Positions 11,800 through 25,500 are shown, counted from the first letter of the stretch. The stretch: 64,000 nt of DNA from Cryptomeria japonica (GCF_030272615.1 NC_081407.1:441655213-441719212), one strand, 5' to 3'. Made by a program: numbers and translations. Notes: a model not told the origin generated them from the letters alone.

Positions 11800-12720
11800 T
11801 AAAATTTAAATCCAAGCAAATTAAAATAAATTAAGATTTTATAAATAAAACCATTTAATTTATGTAAAATGATGAGATTCACAAATTTGATTTTTTTTTT
11901 AATTTTGAAAAATGTAAAATGAAAATTTGAATGTTGAGATTTGGAAATTGGAATTTGAATAATTCAAAATGTTAGAAAAGTGATTATTCACTTTTTGAAA
12001 ATTTATGCAACCTCCTAGAAAATTTAAATTTATAATTAGGGTTTTGAAAATAACCTCTCAATTTAAATTTAAAATTACCCACAACAAGATTTGAATTTAT
12101 CCAATAAAAATTTAATTATAAAATTAGGGCTTTGTTAAATAACCTCTTAATTTTAAAAATTTTAATTTGAAATTGACCACAAGAGAATCAAATTTAAAAT
12201 TAGGGTCTTGTAGGAAGAACCACTTAATTTAAAATTTAGATTTGAAAATACATCTAAGATTGGAATTTGGAGTTTGAAAAATTGGAAGATGCACACGATT
12301 AATTTAAATCTAGAAATTAGGGTTTGTTTAATTAACCACTTAATTTTAAAATTTAAATTTTAAATTGAAATTTGATCCAAGTTTAGAATTTTGGATTTGA
12401 ATTTTAAATTAGCAACTAAATTTGAAGAGGGAAATTCAAAATTTAAACAACCCACGAGCTCAATCTAAAAATTTAAAAATTAGGGTTTTTGAAATTAACC
12501 ACTTAATTTTAAAAATTAATTGTGAAATTTGTCTTGTAGATGAAAATTTGAATTTCCAAATTGAATGAATGCTCAATTCTGAAATAACTAATGCAAATTA
12601 TACAAATCACAAGCTCAAGTTTGAATTTAAAAATTAGGGTTTTAGTAAAATTAACCTCTAAATTTTTAAAATTTGCAAGGAAATCAAACTTGTAAAAGAA
12701 AATTTTAATTTTAAATTGCA
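11800..12720. repeat. A/T-rich repeat with AAATTAGGG...AACCACTTAA units
   Basis: The phrase AAATTAGGG(T)TTT followed by AATAACCWCTTAATTT recurs at about 12036, 12121, 12200, 12315, 12476 and 12627, with intervals of roughly 80-160 bp. Similar words appear once or twice near 60050-60100. The stretch has no coding capacity. It lies between the minus-strand gag and the promoter-like segment at 12750-13310. Confidence 0.65.
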
Positions 12721-12749
12721 TACACTCAAATATGAAAATAAAAATCAGA

Positions 12750-13310
12750 ACTAATGGTGTAAGGAGTCAAGTTCACCAAAATATAAACGGGAAAATTCGG
12801 GCTTAGCAAATTTACCACTTGTGAGGGGGAAATGACTAAGCCAATTTTCACTTTGAGGAATTTACATTCAAAAGAGGGGATGAATCTACTAGATCCAATC
12901 CTAAATGATGTAAGGACTAAATACTAAGTATATTAATTGTGCTTGGAATGTGTTTGACCCTCTTTTGTAAGTTGAATAATTAAAGTGTTGGAATTGAAGA
13001 AAAAATAGGGGGAAACAATGAGATATAGATTTGGGATTCAGTCATGCACCTAGATCTAAGAAGTTTGAGATGATTTGGAGCTGCTCTGCAAAAATTTTCA
13101 AAATTTGCATGGACCATGTGTCTAGACCAGGTCATCCTCCTGTCGGTCCTCCAAACTTTCCATGCGTTGAAAAGGGTTTTTCTGTCTCTACATATAAAGC
13201 TTAAATCTAGAAGTACAATTGCACACCTACTTCCTGCACACAAAAAGAAGAAGAAAGGAGTTGGGAATAGGGGTTTCCCTAATTCAAACCCCAGTCTGGA
13301 ATCAACCTTG
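12750..13310 (+). repeat. LTR-like segment shared with 60040-60545
   Basis: The two copies share an order of landmarks: CTCTTTTGTAAGTTGAAT, GCCATGCACC-type words, a TATA-like site (13193-13199 here, 60434-60441 there), a purine tract AAAAAGAAGAAG and GTTGGGAATAGGG. They have the same orientation 47 kb apart. I read them as parts of the two LTRs of a gypsy element, most likely E, but I see no primer site or clean edges. Confidence 0.5.
13193..13199 (+). promoter_or_regulatory. TATA-like box in the LTR-like segment
   Basis: TATAAAG, about 15 bases upstream of a conserved region. The other copy has TATAAATA at 60434-60441 in the same relative place. The plus orientation is inferred from this. 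Confidence 0.4.
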
Positions 13311-14329
13311 AAAGAAATACTGCAAATGCTTGAAATAAATGATGAAAACGTATAACTTTAGATCTACTATAGATGATGACGATGGTTTGCTTCTTAGATA
13401 TGATCACATATGTTGTATGAAATGGCATGAACATGACAAAACCCTAACACACACACATGATTGCAAATGAATGATGTAATGTTGCTCCAATGGATAGATG
13501 AAGAATATGCAGCCTTGAGGAATGCTAGATGATGAATGCTTGAATGATTGAATGTAGTCTCCTTGCCTTCTCCACCTTGTCATGTTCTTTTCTTATTGCC
13601 TTATGTCATATTAAATGAGATGGGAAGACCTCCTTTATACTTTCTTATTGTCAATTATTTAATTTTCTCACATAGGTCGACATGGGGAAGTAATTTCCCA
13701 CTCAAATTTGAGATAGAGAAAAGGGGCCAAAATAGGGTCTCATTAGGGAGGACCAGGGAATGATGCCTTGGTCTTGGTGGGGCCCAAGGTGTGGTTCTTT
13801 GGTCCTTCCATAATTTAGGATAGGGACAAGGGGCTATGCAAGTTTTAAGATAGAAAAATGAAGTTTTGTTGCATCAGGGAGGCGTAAACAGGTCCCAATC
13901 AAGCATGGGGATGAGATCGACAAGGTGAGGGCCCAAAATGCAATCAAAATTGCAAGGGGTGCAATTTTAGGACAATATAATATATATGATTTTATCTTTT
14001 GTTATTTTACTTCTTCTCATTTCATTTTTTCATTTATCTATTTATTTATTTATTGATCCTTGCCTTTTTATTGTTTCCTCTTGTTTTTTCTTTTTATTTG
14101 ATTTTTTTAGTTTTCTAGTTTCAATTTGTTTCCCTCCTTGGTTTTTGTGTCCCCTCCTTGGGAATTTGTGACACTCATCCCCCTCTCTCATCCTTTTTAT
14201 CTAGCATTGGTCTGCAATTACATACATTTTTATCTCCTACAATTCTCATCCCGATAATGAATCACGAAGTGTGAATTGAAATGTTGATGCAAAAAATGCC
14301 TACACAACTGAATCTAGAAGCATACATCA
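13311..14329. other. No gene seen; T-rich tract at 13990-14170
   Basis: A leader-like stretch between the LTR-like segment and the protease relic of E. It contains a long pyrimidine-rich run. A gag would be expected here for a complete element but none can be read, so it is probably deleted. Confidence 0.45.
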
Positions 14330-14800
14330 AACATTATGCTATTAGGAAGAATATTTGTCCTTAAATACACAGACCTAGGTAGCCATGTTGTGGATGTAAC
14401 CTTTAATGACACTCTAACATGTAATACTTTAACTGACTTGGGATCAACTATTAATGTCCTAAATAGAAAAAAACATGTAAAACCTCCAAAAATTTGATCT
14501 ATGATCTACCCCTATAATACTTCAATTAGCATACAGTTCCACAATCAAACCTATAGGAATCATTATGGATATAGTCAATACATTAGACTCTTGGAAGTAA
14601 CCTACATTATTCATTATTCTTTAAACTAAAGCTAATCACAAAGGATATCCACCCAATTTTGGGTCATCCATGGCTTGCCACTTAGATGATTTAATAGGCT
14701 AGAGGTATAGCGATATGATAATCTCCAATGGGAAAGTTATAAAGAAACTAGCCTTGTATCCACCCTCGTAGCCCTATATTGAGATAGAATATCCATTCTG
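14330..14800 (+). pseudogene. Element E: gypsy protease relic
   Basis: The frame is badly broken, but the order of motifs is that of Athila/Tat proteases. There is an active-site-like TDLGSTINVL (near 14430), later a GRPWLA-type phrase (HPILGHPWLAT in mixed frames, near 14660-14690), then GKLxxxxxLYPP-type residues (near 14730-14765). It would have cut the gag-pol polyprotein. RT and integrase follow in the same orientation. Confidence 0.5.
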
Positions 14801-15365
14801 GCCAGACCTTAGGGAAAATAATATAGATTCCTTGCAAACATTAATGAAAATAGAAAGGAGTCCTTTTCTTTAGCTGCGAAGCGAGGATATTATAGTTTTT
14901 CACATTATCCAAAATGATTATGATAGGGACCAACAACAAAACTCTTTCTTAGCCTACTCTTTCTACCCATTGCATAGAATGCTTCCTGCAACATCATCAA
15001 CTAATTACCTTTGTAATACAAACATGCCTCATAAGTTGTCACCCCATGGTTGTGATGTCAATATGTCACATCTATATGTTGACAAGTTATGACCCTTTTT
15101 CCAAACCAATTAGAGATAACACCAAGAAGATTTTTTGATATTAATAGTCAGTTGAATACAATATAACATACATAATTAATCTCTATGCTACAAACCCACA
15201 AGACAACCTTTGCTTGGGACTATCATTGCATGAAGGGTATATATCATAGCCTATGTACTCATAAGATATTTATTAAGGAGGATTCAAGCCAATTATACAA
15301 CCTCAAAGGAGAATAAATCCTACTATCTAAGAGATGGTCAAGACTAGGTTTAAAAGCTCTTAGAT

Positions 15366-16140
15366 GTTGTTTTCATTTATCCTATATTAGATAAGCTTGT
15401 GGTTTCTTCTCTATTTATAATTCTAAATAAAAGAGGTGACTAGATAATTTATGTGGATTACAAGGATTTGAATTCATCAACCAAGAAATACCACTTTCTA
15501 TTGCCCTTCATTGATCAAGTATTGGATTCTTTAGCAAGAAAGAAATACGTTTTGTTCTTGGGTGGGTTCAGTGGCTATAACCAAATCAAAATTTCACTAG
15601 AAGATCAAGATAATAAAATATTTTTTTGTCCATGGGGTAATTATGCTTATGGATTCCTCCCATTTGGACTTTGTAATGCCCCTGCAACATTTTAGAGAGT
15701 ATAAATTAGCATATACTTTGATCTCGCCCATCATTGAATAAAATTTTACATGTATGATTTTAGGTCACATATAGAGAAACTTATGAAGAAGCATTGACCA
15801 ATTTGGAAAGAGTGTTGCAAAGGTGTCAAGATCACAACATATCACTTGGAAATACAAAAGATTCTACATGATGATGGAAGGTGTAGTCTTGAGACATTAT
15901 GTTTTTTAACATGTAATTCAGGTAGATCCCACGAAAGTTGAAGTGATTATGAATTTTCTAGTCCCCATGAATCAAAAGGATGTCAATAGTTTCCTATTCC
16001 ATGTAGGCTACTACAAAGGCTTTACTAATAATTTTGGCAAAATTGTAGCACCATTATTATTTTTCCTAACGAAGGACTCTAAATTTGAATGGAATGTAAC
16101 ATTTCATAGTCTTTCAAATGCTCAAGGATTCCTTGACTAA
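15366..16140 (+). pseudogene. Element E: Athila/Tat-like reverse transcriptase
   Basis: The best segment is 15453-15695, with DYKDLNSSTKKYHFLLPFID, LGGFSGYNQI and YGFLPFGLCNAPATF. These are the RT motifs of the Athila/Tat branch of Ty3/gypsy. Stops and frame changes follow (TAG directly after the last motif). The catalytic box reads FYMYDF where MDDF is expected, so one catalytic Asp is replaced by Tyr. The connection segment continues at 15943-16140 (VNSFLFHVGYYKGFTNNFGK). It made DNA from the element's RNA and is now inactive. Confidence 0.8.
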
Positions 16141-16680
16141 GGCAACAATTTTGAGAGGACCTAACTAGAATCTCTGAGTTTACATACATATTGATGCCTT
16201 TGTTCATATTATTAGAGAAATTTTAGGATAAGAACAAGTGGTATAATATTCCATTTACTATATCAATAACAACCTCCAACAAATTAAGTTAAATTATAGT
16301 TATTGAAAAAAATGCTTGCATTAATTTATGCCATTGATAAATTTAAACTCTAAATAATAGCTTATCAAATATTTGTGTACATATATCATGCAACCATTGA
16401 AAATATGATGAATAAGCCTATTGTTAGAGGATTATTAGTAATATGGTTACTAATTTTACAATAATTTGATATAAAAATAGTGGGTAAACCTAGAAAAGTT
16501 AATGTTATAGTAGATTTCTTTTTCAGGCTAACCACAATAATATTTGAGCCTACTATTAATGATTCTTTTCGAGAAAAATATTTGTTTTCTTTAAAAAAAA
16601 TTACACCATGGTATGCTAACATTGCTAATTACTTAGTATCAAGAAAGACTACTAACAGAGAAGTGTCAAGTTGCTGAAAA
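16141..16680 (+). pseudogene. Element E: RNase H relic and connector
   Basis: Only weak similarity remains over the RNase H part. At 16480-16677 a clearer connector is open: GKPRKVNVIVDFFFRL and then ITPWYANIANYLV, the phrase that precedes the integrase zinc finger in Athila/Tat elements. Confidence 0.5.
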
Positions 16681-17880
16681 AAGCTACCTATTCTACACTA
16701 GACCTTATAATGTTATGAGGAGATGTGTGAGAGAAGATAAGATTTATGATATCCTACATGCATGTCATCATGAGCCTTGTGGAGGATATTTTTCTACTAA
16801 GATGAATGCTGTGAAGATAATAAACAGTCTATTTTTGGCCAATCTTATACAAAGATTCAATCAAATATGCTAGGCATTGTAATAGGTACTAGAGGATGGG
16901 AAAACCAACTCATAGTTATGAAAAATCCTTGGAGCCAAAATATTGTCACTGTTTGACAATTTAGGGCTTGATTTTATTAGACCAATAAATTTTCCTCCAA
17001 ACTATAAGGAGTATATAATAGTTTTCACTAACTACCTTACTAAATGGGAAAAATTTCATGCAATGAAACATGTTTGAGATAACAAAGTTTTAGAGTTCTG
17101 CTATGAACAAGTCTTCACCAAGTATGATTTGTCTCAAGATATTTTTATTATCTAGGCCCTAAATTTACTTCAAAATTGATATAAGCATTAGTGAATGAAT
17201 GTAACATTAAACATGATAATTCCATTCCCTATCATCCCTAATCAAATGGCCAAGTAGAAGTTATAAATAGATAAATTGAGGCCATCTTGACTAAAACAAT
17301 CTCCCTCCATAACAAGGATTAGGTATCTAGGCCTTGAGGTTGTATGGGACTATAGGAAAATTTGGAAAACCACAACAAGATTTAGTCCATGTAAAATGGT
17401 GTATGGGAAGAAGGTTGTCTTACCCATTGAATTTGGACATAAGACACTAAGGATGACACTCAAATTGGTATGCATTTATTAGTAGGACAGAAAGAAAAAA
17501 TTATATAACTAAAATCTCTAGATGAACTTAGAAAGGAAGTGATACATCATGTTGATTAGTACAAAGTCTAAGGATGAAGTTTCATGACTACTTCATCAAT
17601 CAAAATAATTTTAGAAAGGTGGCTAGATTCTATTATATTACTCTCCATATAAATATCACAAGGGGAAATTGTTGACAAGGTGGTTGAGGCCCTATAAAAT
17701 TGTCATGGCCTATCCAAATGGAATTGTTCATTTGACTATCATTGACTCAATAAGATTATCCTTGTTGGTAAATGGTAATTATCTCTAGGTGTATAAAAAG
17801 AAAATGAAGAAAGATTATTTTATCAAATAATTTACACTTGTACTAACCATGAAGGAGCCTACAACATTTGTGCCTAAATA
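16681..17880 (+). pseudogene. Element E: integrase relic
   Basis: It starts with the HHCC zinc-binding part (RRCVREDKIYDILHACHHEP, 16720-16780). The core begins with GLDFIRP (near 16966) and continues with EYIIVFTNYLTKW, where the usual Asp of FTDYLTKW is Asn. The second catalytic Asp region (ALNLLQN) is degraded. The Glu region is recognisable (VEVINR, stop, IEAILTKTI, near 17245-17300). Many stops are present. The frame ends about 80 bases before element F begins. The accessory ORF at 28014 continues the same element if F is removed. Confidence 0.7.
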
Positions 17881-17963
17881 TAATAGCTCGAGACTTGATT
17901 CCATTATGGTATGCTTTCTATATCTCTCTCCATATTAAATTTCCTTCAACACTATCTTTAGGG

Positions 17964-18780
17964 TGAAAGGAAACATTTAGCCACATAATGATAATTTCCA
18001 CATAACCCAAAAGAGAAATCCATGCAAAAAATGTATTTAGAATCCACATGCAAAATAATCTACAAAAAAGATCAAAAGATGACATAAGTTATATCGTGGG
18101 AAAACCCTCAAGGAAAATATAGGCTCCAAAAGCATCCGTGCTAAATTAATTATTTATCAATAAACATTACAATTCCTCTTTGGGGTCTCCATGAACACCT
18201 CTAAAACATGAATAAGATATATTGTGGAAAAAACCTCAAGAGGGAAAATATTACTTCCCAAAGCATTCATGCTCAATGAATTATTTAGCAATAAACATTA
18301 TAATTCATCTTTCGAACCTCCATGAACACCTATAAAACATCAAGCCTCTTGCATTTATCCTCCATGTGTCCAAGCATGAATCCACACATCACATGCCATG
18401 CTTCACATATGTGCTCTTTAGAGGAAGAGTCAAAACACCAACTAGCAAATGTTAGACAACTACCCTTGCCTTTAATTTTATAGAATCAATCTCACACAAA
18501 ACCACCAATTAAGTTACATTAAACCATGTGACTAATATCATGAGATTATAAAAGAATTTAACTTACATTTATTATTGGGTACTAAAGAAATTCACCTTAT
18601 TAATATTTTTCTAATATAAAACTAAATACATTTTTCCAATGTGAGACCCCACATTTAAAATGGCCCCAAGAGTGTTAGTTCTAGTGATGCATGTACTTCT
18701 AGGCCCCTTAGGTGCACCACATACACAACAATAAATTAAAATTATAAATATTATGCAAGTTGTACAACACCTAATGCCTA
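17964..18780 (-). repeat. 3' LTR of element F
   Basis: It aligns with 26063-26610 plus 27886-28013, sharing AAAAGAGAAATCCATGC near its left side and GGCCCCAAGAGTGTTAG / TGATGCATGTACTTCTAG near its right. The primer site beside the other copy shows the element runs on the minus strand, so this is the 3' LTR. It is longer than its partner because of an internal tandem duplication (18084-18339). The right edge is uncertain by about 15 bp. No clear target duplication is seen. Confidence 0.7.
18084..18339. repeat. Two tandem copies of a ~128-bp unit in the F 3' LTR
   Basis: Unit 1 is 18084-18211 and unit 2 is 18212-18339. Each runs from ATAAG(T/A)TATAT to CACCTNTAAAACAT. The 5' LTR of F has a single copy (about 26185-26315). 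The duplication therefore arose after insertion, or the 5' LTR lost one copy. Confidence 0.75.
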
Positions 18781-21700
18781 AATTTCTCTCACTTGTATAC
18801 ATTACACAATAGGTGACAAATAACCTCAAATGACAATAAGTGAAAAATACCTTTAGCTAAATATACCATCAAAGAATTAAAGTGCTCCACATTCTCCATA
18901 AAGATACATGTAACAAGAAACAAGGTGACCACCATCCTAAAAACCAATTCTTTAATCCTCCACCATACCAATGCACAAAGATAAGAATCCATTCAAAGAG
19001 AAGTCACACTATCTATCATAATGAAGCATAAGTTCTGCCTCAACCAATATCCCAAACATAAACACTCAATCCAAATATATCAATATGAATCAATAGATAT
19101 AGAGATACAACATCAATAGCCAAAATAGCACCCATGAAAAGTTCTAACACATCCAACTATCCATGCCTCAAATGTATAAAAATCATATTAAACGCATGTT
19201 ATAAACACATACTACCTATCACATGAAATCACAAGCTCCATGTTCAAACCTGAAAAATAATAACATAGACATTCAGGAAATTCCACTCCATAGGTAATGG
19301 AAATCAAATAAATTATCAAAGTATATCAAGTTTTCCAATAACATCATATAGAAGGTGTCAACAACATCATGTAGTACCAAGGAACATCCACAATCATATG
19401 TAAACCCTATAAACTAATAACCCATAAGTATAACTCTTGCCACAAGTCTCTAAAGCTTTCCCATGTTCTCCACACCCAACAAAAGGAAAGAGATAAATTA
19501 ACCTCCATGTCATCATCCAAGGAACCAATAAAAAACACATGATCAAAAAATATTTATCACTATAGCTCCAACCAAGACCTCAAAACCAATGTCATGTGAA
19601 ACCAAACATCCAAGTTCAAGTTAACCAAGACCAAAGAGAGAATCTACAAATCATAACTATGTGGCATATCCTTCTACATACACCTCTAAATACCAATTGT
19701 TTCAAGTCTAATATCCTTCACAAGACCCCAATAAAAGATCCATAATAACACCCAACTCATTCAATCACCAAGATCAAACATAACATATGTATCATGTAAC
19801 CAACATGGATGTAAGTCTCTCTAACCAAGAAGATCAAACTCAAAGTAAATATTTCTAGAGAAGGACATTAACCCAAAAAACCATCACCTAAGATCCTCAT
19901 AATAAAATCATAATATCAACTCATACATGCACAAGGAAATAACCATACTATCCATCCCTCAAATGAATCCTGTAGAACTAACAATATATCCATAGCTCAA
20001 GATCCATATCTATAAAAGATGAAAATAAAACATAATACACCTGAAAGAAACAATGGGTAATACCTCTCAAGGGATAAATCATTGAGTATAACAATATTGA
20101 GGAATGAAAATGCTCCTCAATGATATCCAAGTCACCTTTACTCATCAAAGATCACTCTCCTCATAGGTCCATGTTGAACTCGTGTCAAACCAACATGTAG
20201 GCTACTTAGACTTCCTACTAAAATATCATCATGGGTATCCATCTCAACATCTTTCTCTAATCACAGAGAACTAGAAGCCTCACCTAAGTCTCCATGTATC
20301 TATTAGCACCTATAACTAATCAATCTATGCCAAACTCCAAATGCAACATAACATCATCATGAAGTAACCAAGAAAATGATCACGTACTCAATACAAAAGC
20401 AACCAAACAATATCAATGGTAAATCTCCAATCTAAATAATCAACAACATAAATATGACAACATTATCTAACCATCTCTTGGACTAGACGATCACATGCTC
20501 CAATTAATATATCAAACACCTGTATCATGGCAAAAATCTAATGTGCACAAACAAGAGTATTTTATGACATAATGGAAATCATCTTGTCAAATAAGGATAA
20601 CATATCAAATGGAAAAGCATAAAAAAACCTTAAACCAAAGACTCCAAGAACCCTTCATGGATTCAAGATGTCAACATCTCCAACCAATATGAAGATAATC
20701 ATCTCTTAACTATGAACCTACATTGTGAAAGCCTCTTCTATAATAAAATGACCTAAGAGCTCTGCAAAACACCTGCAACACTAAAGACAATCCATCCACC
20801 ATCAAATGGTAAATCCACGTCGATGTAACAACTCCCACTAAACCATGATACCAAGTCAATGCTAAATCAATTTGTTGGATATATAGTCCACATATGAGTC
20901 ATTTCACTATAATCAATAGATGCACATACCTAAAAATCACATAACCCATAGATCCAAATACTAAAACATGCAAACTCATCATCACTTTAGCAACATGCAA
21001 ACTAATATATCAAAGAGAATAATCTTTTGGATTGCATTACACAAAATCCAAATCAACCTCAAGTCTAAGTTGCCAAACATGTCCACATATACCATAGGTA
21101 AGAAAACACATAAGCATCAAGGATATAACCTCCTAACACAAAACCAATACAAAGTTGTTTAGATTGTGCCCATGCAAAAATCTACCCAAATAATCATGAC
21201 ATCATAATAATCCAAAGTTATACCTTCACTCAAATATCACCTATACAATAATCGAAGTCTCAAACCATGTCCAAACATGTCCTCAAAACCTAAGACAACT
21301 CATGCACCTATCACCATCAAAGTACAACTCTAAAAACACATAAATTTGTACCAAAAAGCACCAAATCTAAACATCAGTTGTACCATCATGAATATCACAT
21401 GAAAAACATGTACTCCCTTAAGGTTTCACCACATGACTCATCTAGATGCTCACAAAATTATTCTCTAAATCTCAATCACCTACAACTGTTGAAATAAGTA
21501 CTTAACTCTCTCTGCTCATCAAACTAAAAATATACTATCACCAATGTGAGGTATATTGAACATTCTCTAAAATGCCTAATTGAAATAAATAAAAAAATAA
21601 ATCCATATGTAAAAGTTGTGCTCAAAAGCATGAAACATAGAACATATGACATCCAATCTGAAAAACCAATCAAAAAGGTAAAATAGTGGAATTGTTCCAG

Positions 21701-22570
21701 TACCATTGTGTAGTTCTTGGAATTAGATTTCCAATGAGTATATAAGTTCAAAAATGGATAACCTAGGTGAAAGTTACATCTATTTGAAAAAAAAGCTTGT
21801 CAATTTGACTATAAGGGAAAGTAGGGGTGGCCTTGAGTGGACCAGCTAGTTGTGATGTGGTAGTGGTAGCAACAAAAATCATTAAATTTAATTTAAACTT
21901 TAAATGGAGGAAATTTAATATTTTGATTTTGGTGGTTTAAAAAAAAATGTTTCAAATGAGGGGTTGTTAGGGTGGGTCCTCTCCCCCCTTCTAACCAAGG
22001 CTTGAGTACCAACTCTATTGGGCTAGCTACTACCATTTGAGGGCTAAAACCTTTACTCAGGGTGTTGTTCTTATGTAGGTAATGAGATAGGTGTATGGGG
22101 TATGCTCTGTCCCTCCCTGCCCCCACCCCTCTTCTCATACCCAAAAATTTAATATTTTCTTTTTTGTTTCAAACAATTTTTATTCAAAAGCAGCCCACTA
22201 ATAATAATTTACTATTATTAATTTTGTAAGAATTATTTAACCAATAGGTTTAATTTTTTTATATGACCTCAAGATTTGGCAATCATACAACCATATGACT
22301 ATATGATTAGAAAATTTTCTTTTTTTTAACTTCTAAAAAATAGGTCGAATTTCATGTCATTTTTTGTTTCTCGGTCATTCTAGATCCAATGGTGAGGTCC
22401 ATTTTGTTCCAAGGGGTAATCTATAAAAATTCTCACACACAAAACTCTCATTTGAATGCACATCCAAGAAACTCTTTTGACCCAACATTTCACAAACCCT
22501 AGTTCTACAACAAACCCATCATAACAACAAGCTAAAAACCCTCATATCTACAATAAAACAACATACAAAA
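18781..22570 (-). mobile_element. Internal region of element F, apparently non-coding
   Basis: No reading frame above about 90 codons and no retroelement motif could be read on either strand. The plus strand is strongly A and C rich with little G from about 18800 to 21500. The internal region has a primer site and LTRs but no gag or pol, as in large non-coding retrotransposon derivatives (LARDs). A solo LTR sits at its right end. Confidence 0.5.
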
Positions 22571-25500
22571 TGTAATGTCTGCCAAAATTCCATAGAGAAA
22601 TAAACATAATCTAGCCACAAATAGAGATATTTGTTTTAAAAAAACATCCACTAATCAACATGCGCAACTATGATAAACTATCATATACGTAACAAATGCA
22701 TCATTTACTATCCATGAGAATGCATAGAACATCATGAATATAACCATAGAAACATTTAACGCAAGTGAAAATAATAATAACATAACATATAACATCTCAT
22801 TACATATTATCATTCATACGTCCAATTCCCTAGGGTATCTCAACGTCACTACTTATTAACACCATCTCAATAACATACCATGATAATTCTCATTTAACCT
22901 TATTCACTAGGTTCATTTTATAGCACCGAACCAAATGTTCCTAAGTACCATTCTTTATTATGAATCCATATATCCATCTCTATGAATAGGACTAGATCTT
23001 TTCCTTAAGAATTGTGTCACATATCATTAAGATCACTAATGACATACATGTACATGAATTATAACAAGAAGTATTAACTTTTCTAATCACACGATTCCAT
23101 TAGGTTTACATATAACAAGACCACCTCAATCCTATTCATAATGAACATTTCCACAAACATAACATCATTTTATTACACTCCAAGACCATAGTCTCTACAT
23201 CATCAAGTCCTAATACTCATAAATGCATGGTACAACACAGTCTATTTGCACCAGCATATTACATGGTATTACAAGATACAAGAGTACATGATCTTCTTCC
23301 ACATTTAACAAGTCAACATGATACAACATTATCCCTAATACATAGAAATCAACTTCATAACTCAACCATAAAATGAAAAATGATTGAGTCCATATAAGTC
23401 TACAACTACTCATTTATTTACATATCTCAAGAGTAACTAATACTAAGGATTAACATCTTTCAAATCAAGCCATACATGACCATTATCATATTCACTACCA
23501 TCCACAAGACATACACACCACATTATAGTCATATCACTTAATCATTTAACTCCTTTCTAATCTAGAAATTACATACACGATGAATATCCATTTACAAAAT
23601 TGTGATCAGATATATCTCATTCCAAATTCAATTTGCTACATGTCCTATTACACATGTTCTCAAGATACTGATTACATAGTCTTCTTTATAATTACTTACT
23701 TCTCGAGTTACATACTGCATGATAACGATTCCGATTACAAACATTATGTTCCAAGATCCATCCACATGAAGAGATAATATAATTCCATGTCCAAGAACAC
23801 AACATCCAAAGAATAACATCCCAATAGAAGAAGACATGAACCGTCCGACCATGTGGAACCGCATAGGAACCACCCCCCGTGATAGGAGATGACATGAGGT
23901 TCCTACTCACACTCAAGACCTAGGATGACACCTATCAACCAATAGACTCAGCACAACATAACAAAGGTATACAACATATCAATAACCAAATCTCCTCACA
24001 AGGCAAAAAGAAAATCAACAAACTCCCCCAGAGGCGCAACAACAAATCAAGGTATAAGGACCATGGTCATATTTAGAAGTAGAGTGTCATCACATGCTAT
24101 CCTCACATACAAGGGAATATGGTCAACCATGATGGACATGTCTCTACGTGCTATCCTCCCAAAACCCCCATGGATTAATTAATTTAATTAATTAATTAGA
24201 ATCAAATCCTATTTGAGCACATGGCTCCTACATTTTAACCACTTTATTCCAATCCTCCCCCCAAATCCTATCCTAACCAACCCTATCCTTCCAACCCACT
24301 TCCCTAGCCTAGTCAACCCTCCAACTAACCTTATCCTATCCCTTCTAACCTCCCACACATGTCACCCTTCCTATTTTTGGGTGGATTTGCCCAAAATAGA
24401 TATGTGTCCTCATGGACACATGTCATTCATTTTCCATCTAGTTGAGCCACTTGTCCTTTTTGGAGGACAAGTGTCTCCTCTTCACCTCCCCTCTCCTTCC
24501 TCGTCTTGCCTATTTAATCCCCCTCATTTTAGACTAAATCATCCAATTTTCATTTGTTTACATCGTTACTCTGTCGAAATCACTACTCAACCATATCCAT
24601 TATCATTTTCATCCATCAATCCATTTATCATTGCATCAATATCATGGAGCATTATTGAACATCCGAAGACATCATTGAGCATACATAAAAATCGAGGAAC
24701 TATCAAATCTAAACAGAATTTTGGTTTACATTTACTATTTCATTTGAATTTCATTTTCATTTTATCGTTCTAATCTTGAGGTGTATGATGTCTTGTGCTT
24801 GTTTGGTTAATTAGCTTTCTTTTTAGCCCTTAGTTTAGCACGCACATTTTCCATCGCACACAAACAAATACTAATGTAACAATACAAATACAAATGGGAT
24901 AATAATAATAAATCAAATCCCACTAACAAATAAATAAATAAAAGGGCTTGTAAAAATAGAGACTAATTAATAAATAGATATAAAATCATATCTACAATTA
25001 AACATAAATATTAAATAAGTAATAAACTGATGAATAGATAATAAAATAATAAATAATTGATACAAATTAATTAATCATTAAATCAAATAAATTAATAAAT
25101 TAATTAAATTAATCTCAATTAAATAAATACAACCCTCAATAGTAAATAATTTTCAATTAATTAATTAACCAAATAAATAAACAATAGTCATACTATAGAA
25201 TAAATTAATTTAAACATTAGTAAATTACATTACTCTAATTATTAATTAAACAATTAACACACACTCACAACACCTCAAACAATTTGTCAAAAAGGTCAAC
25301 ATCGACACAAGACTTTAACCACTGACTTGCGTCGTGGCGCAATCTGACAAGGTGAACAACTAAGCCTAGAGTGAGTGAAAGAAACCCATGTCATCTCCAA
25401 CAACTCGTGATTGGGATAGGACATGCTCATACCTGTGGGACCAAGTGGAATCGATGTCTGGTACCTGCAATCCTACAACCACAATACGGTACATATACAA

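Noticed and set aside
10316-17880. Gag at 10.3-11.8 kb and pol at 14.3-17.9 kb as one element
   Set aside because: They are on opposite strands. An inversion is possible, but nothing in the sequence supports it.
21893-22144. 83-codon minus-strand frame
   Set aside because: No motif, isolated, and in the non-coding interior of F.
24213-24773. 186-codon frame, rich in Pro, Ser, His and Ile
   Set aside because: It lies in a C/T-rich part of a solo LTR, has no known motif and starts without context. Low G content alone explains its length.
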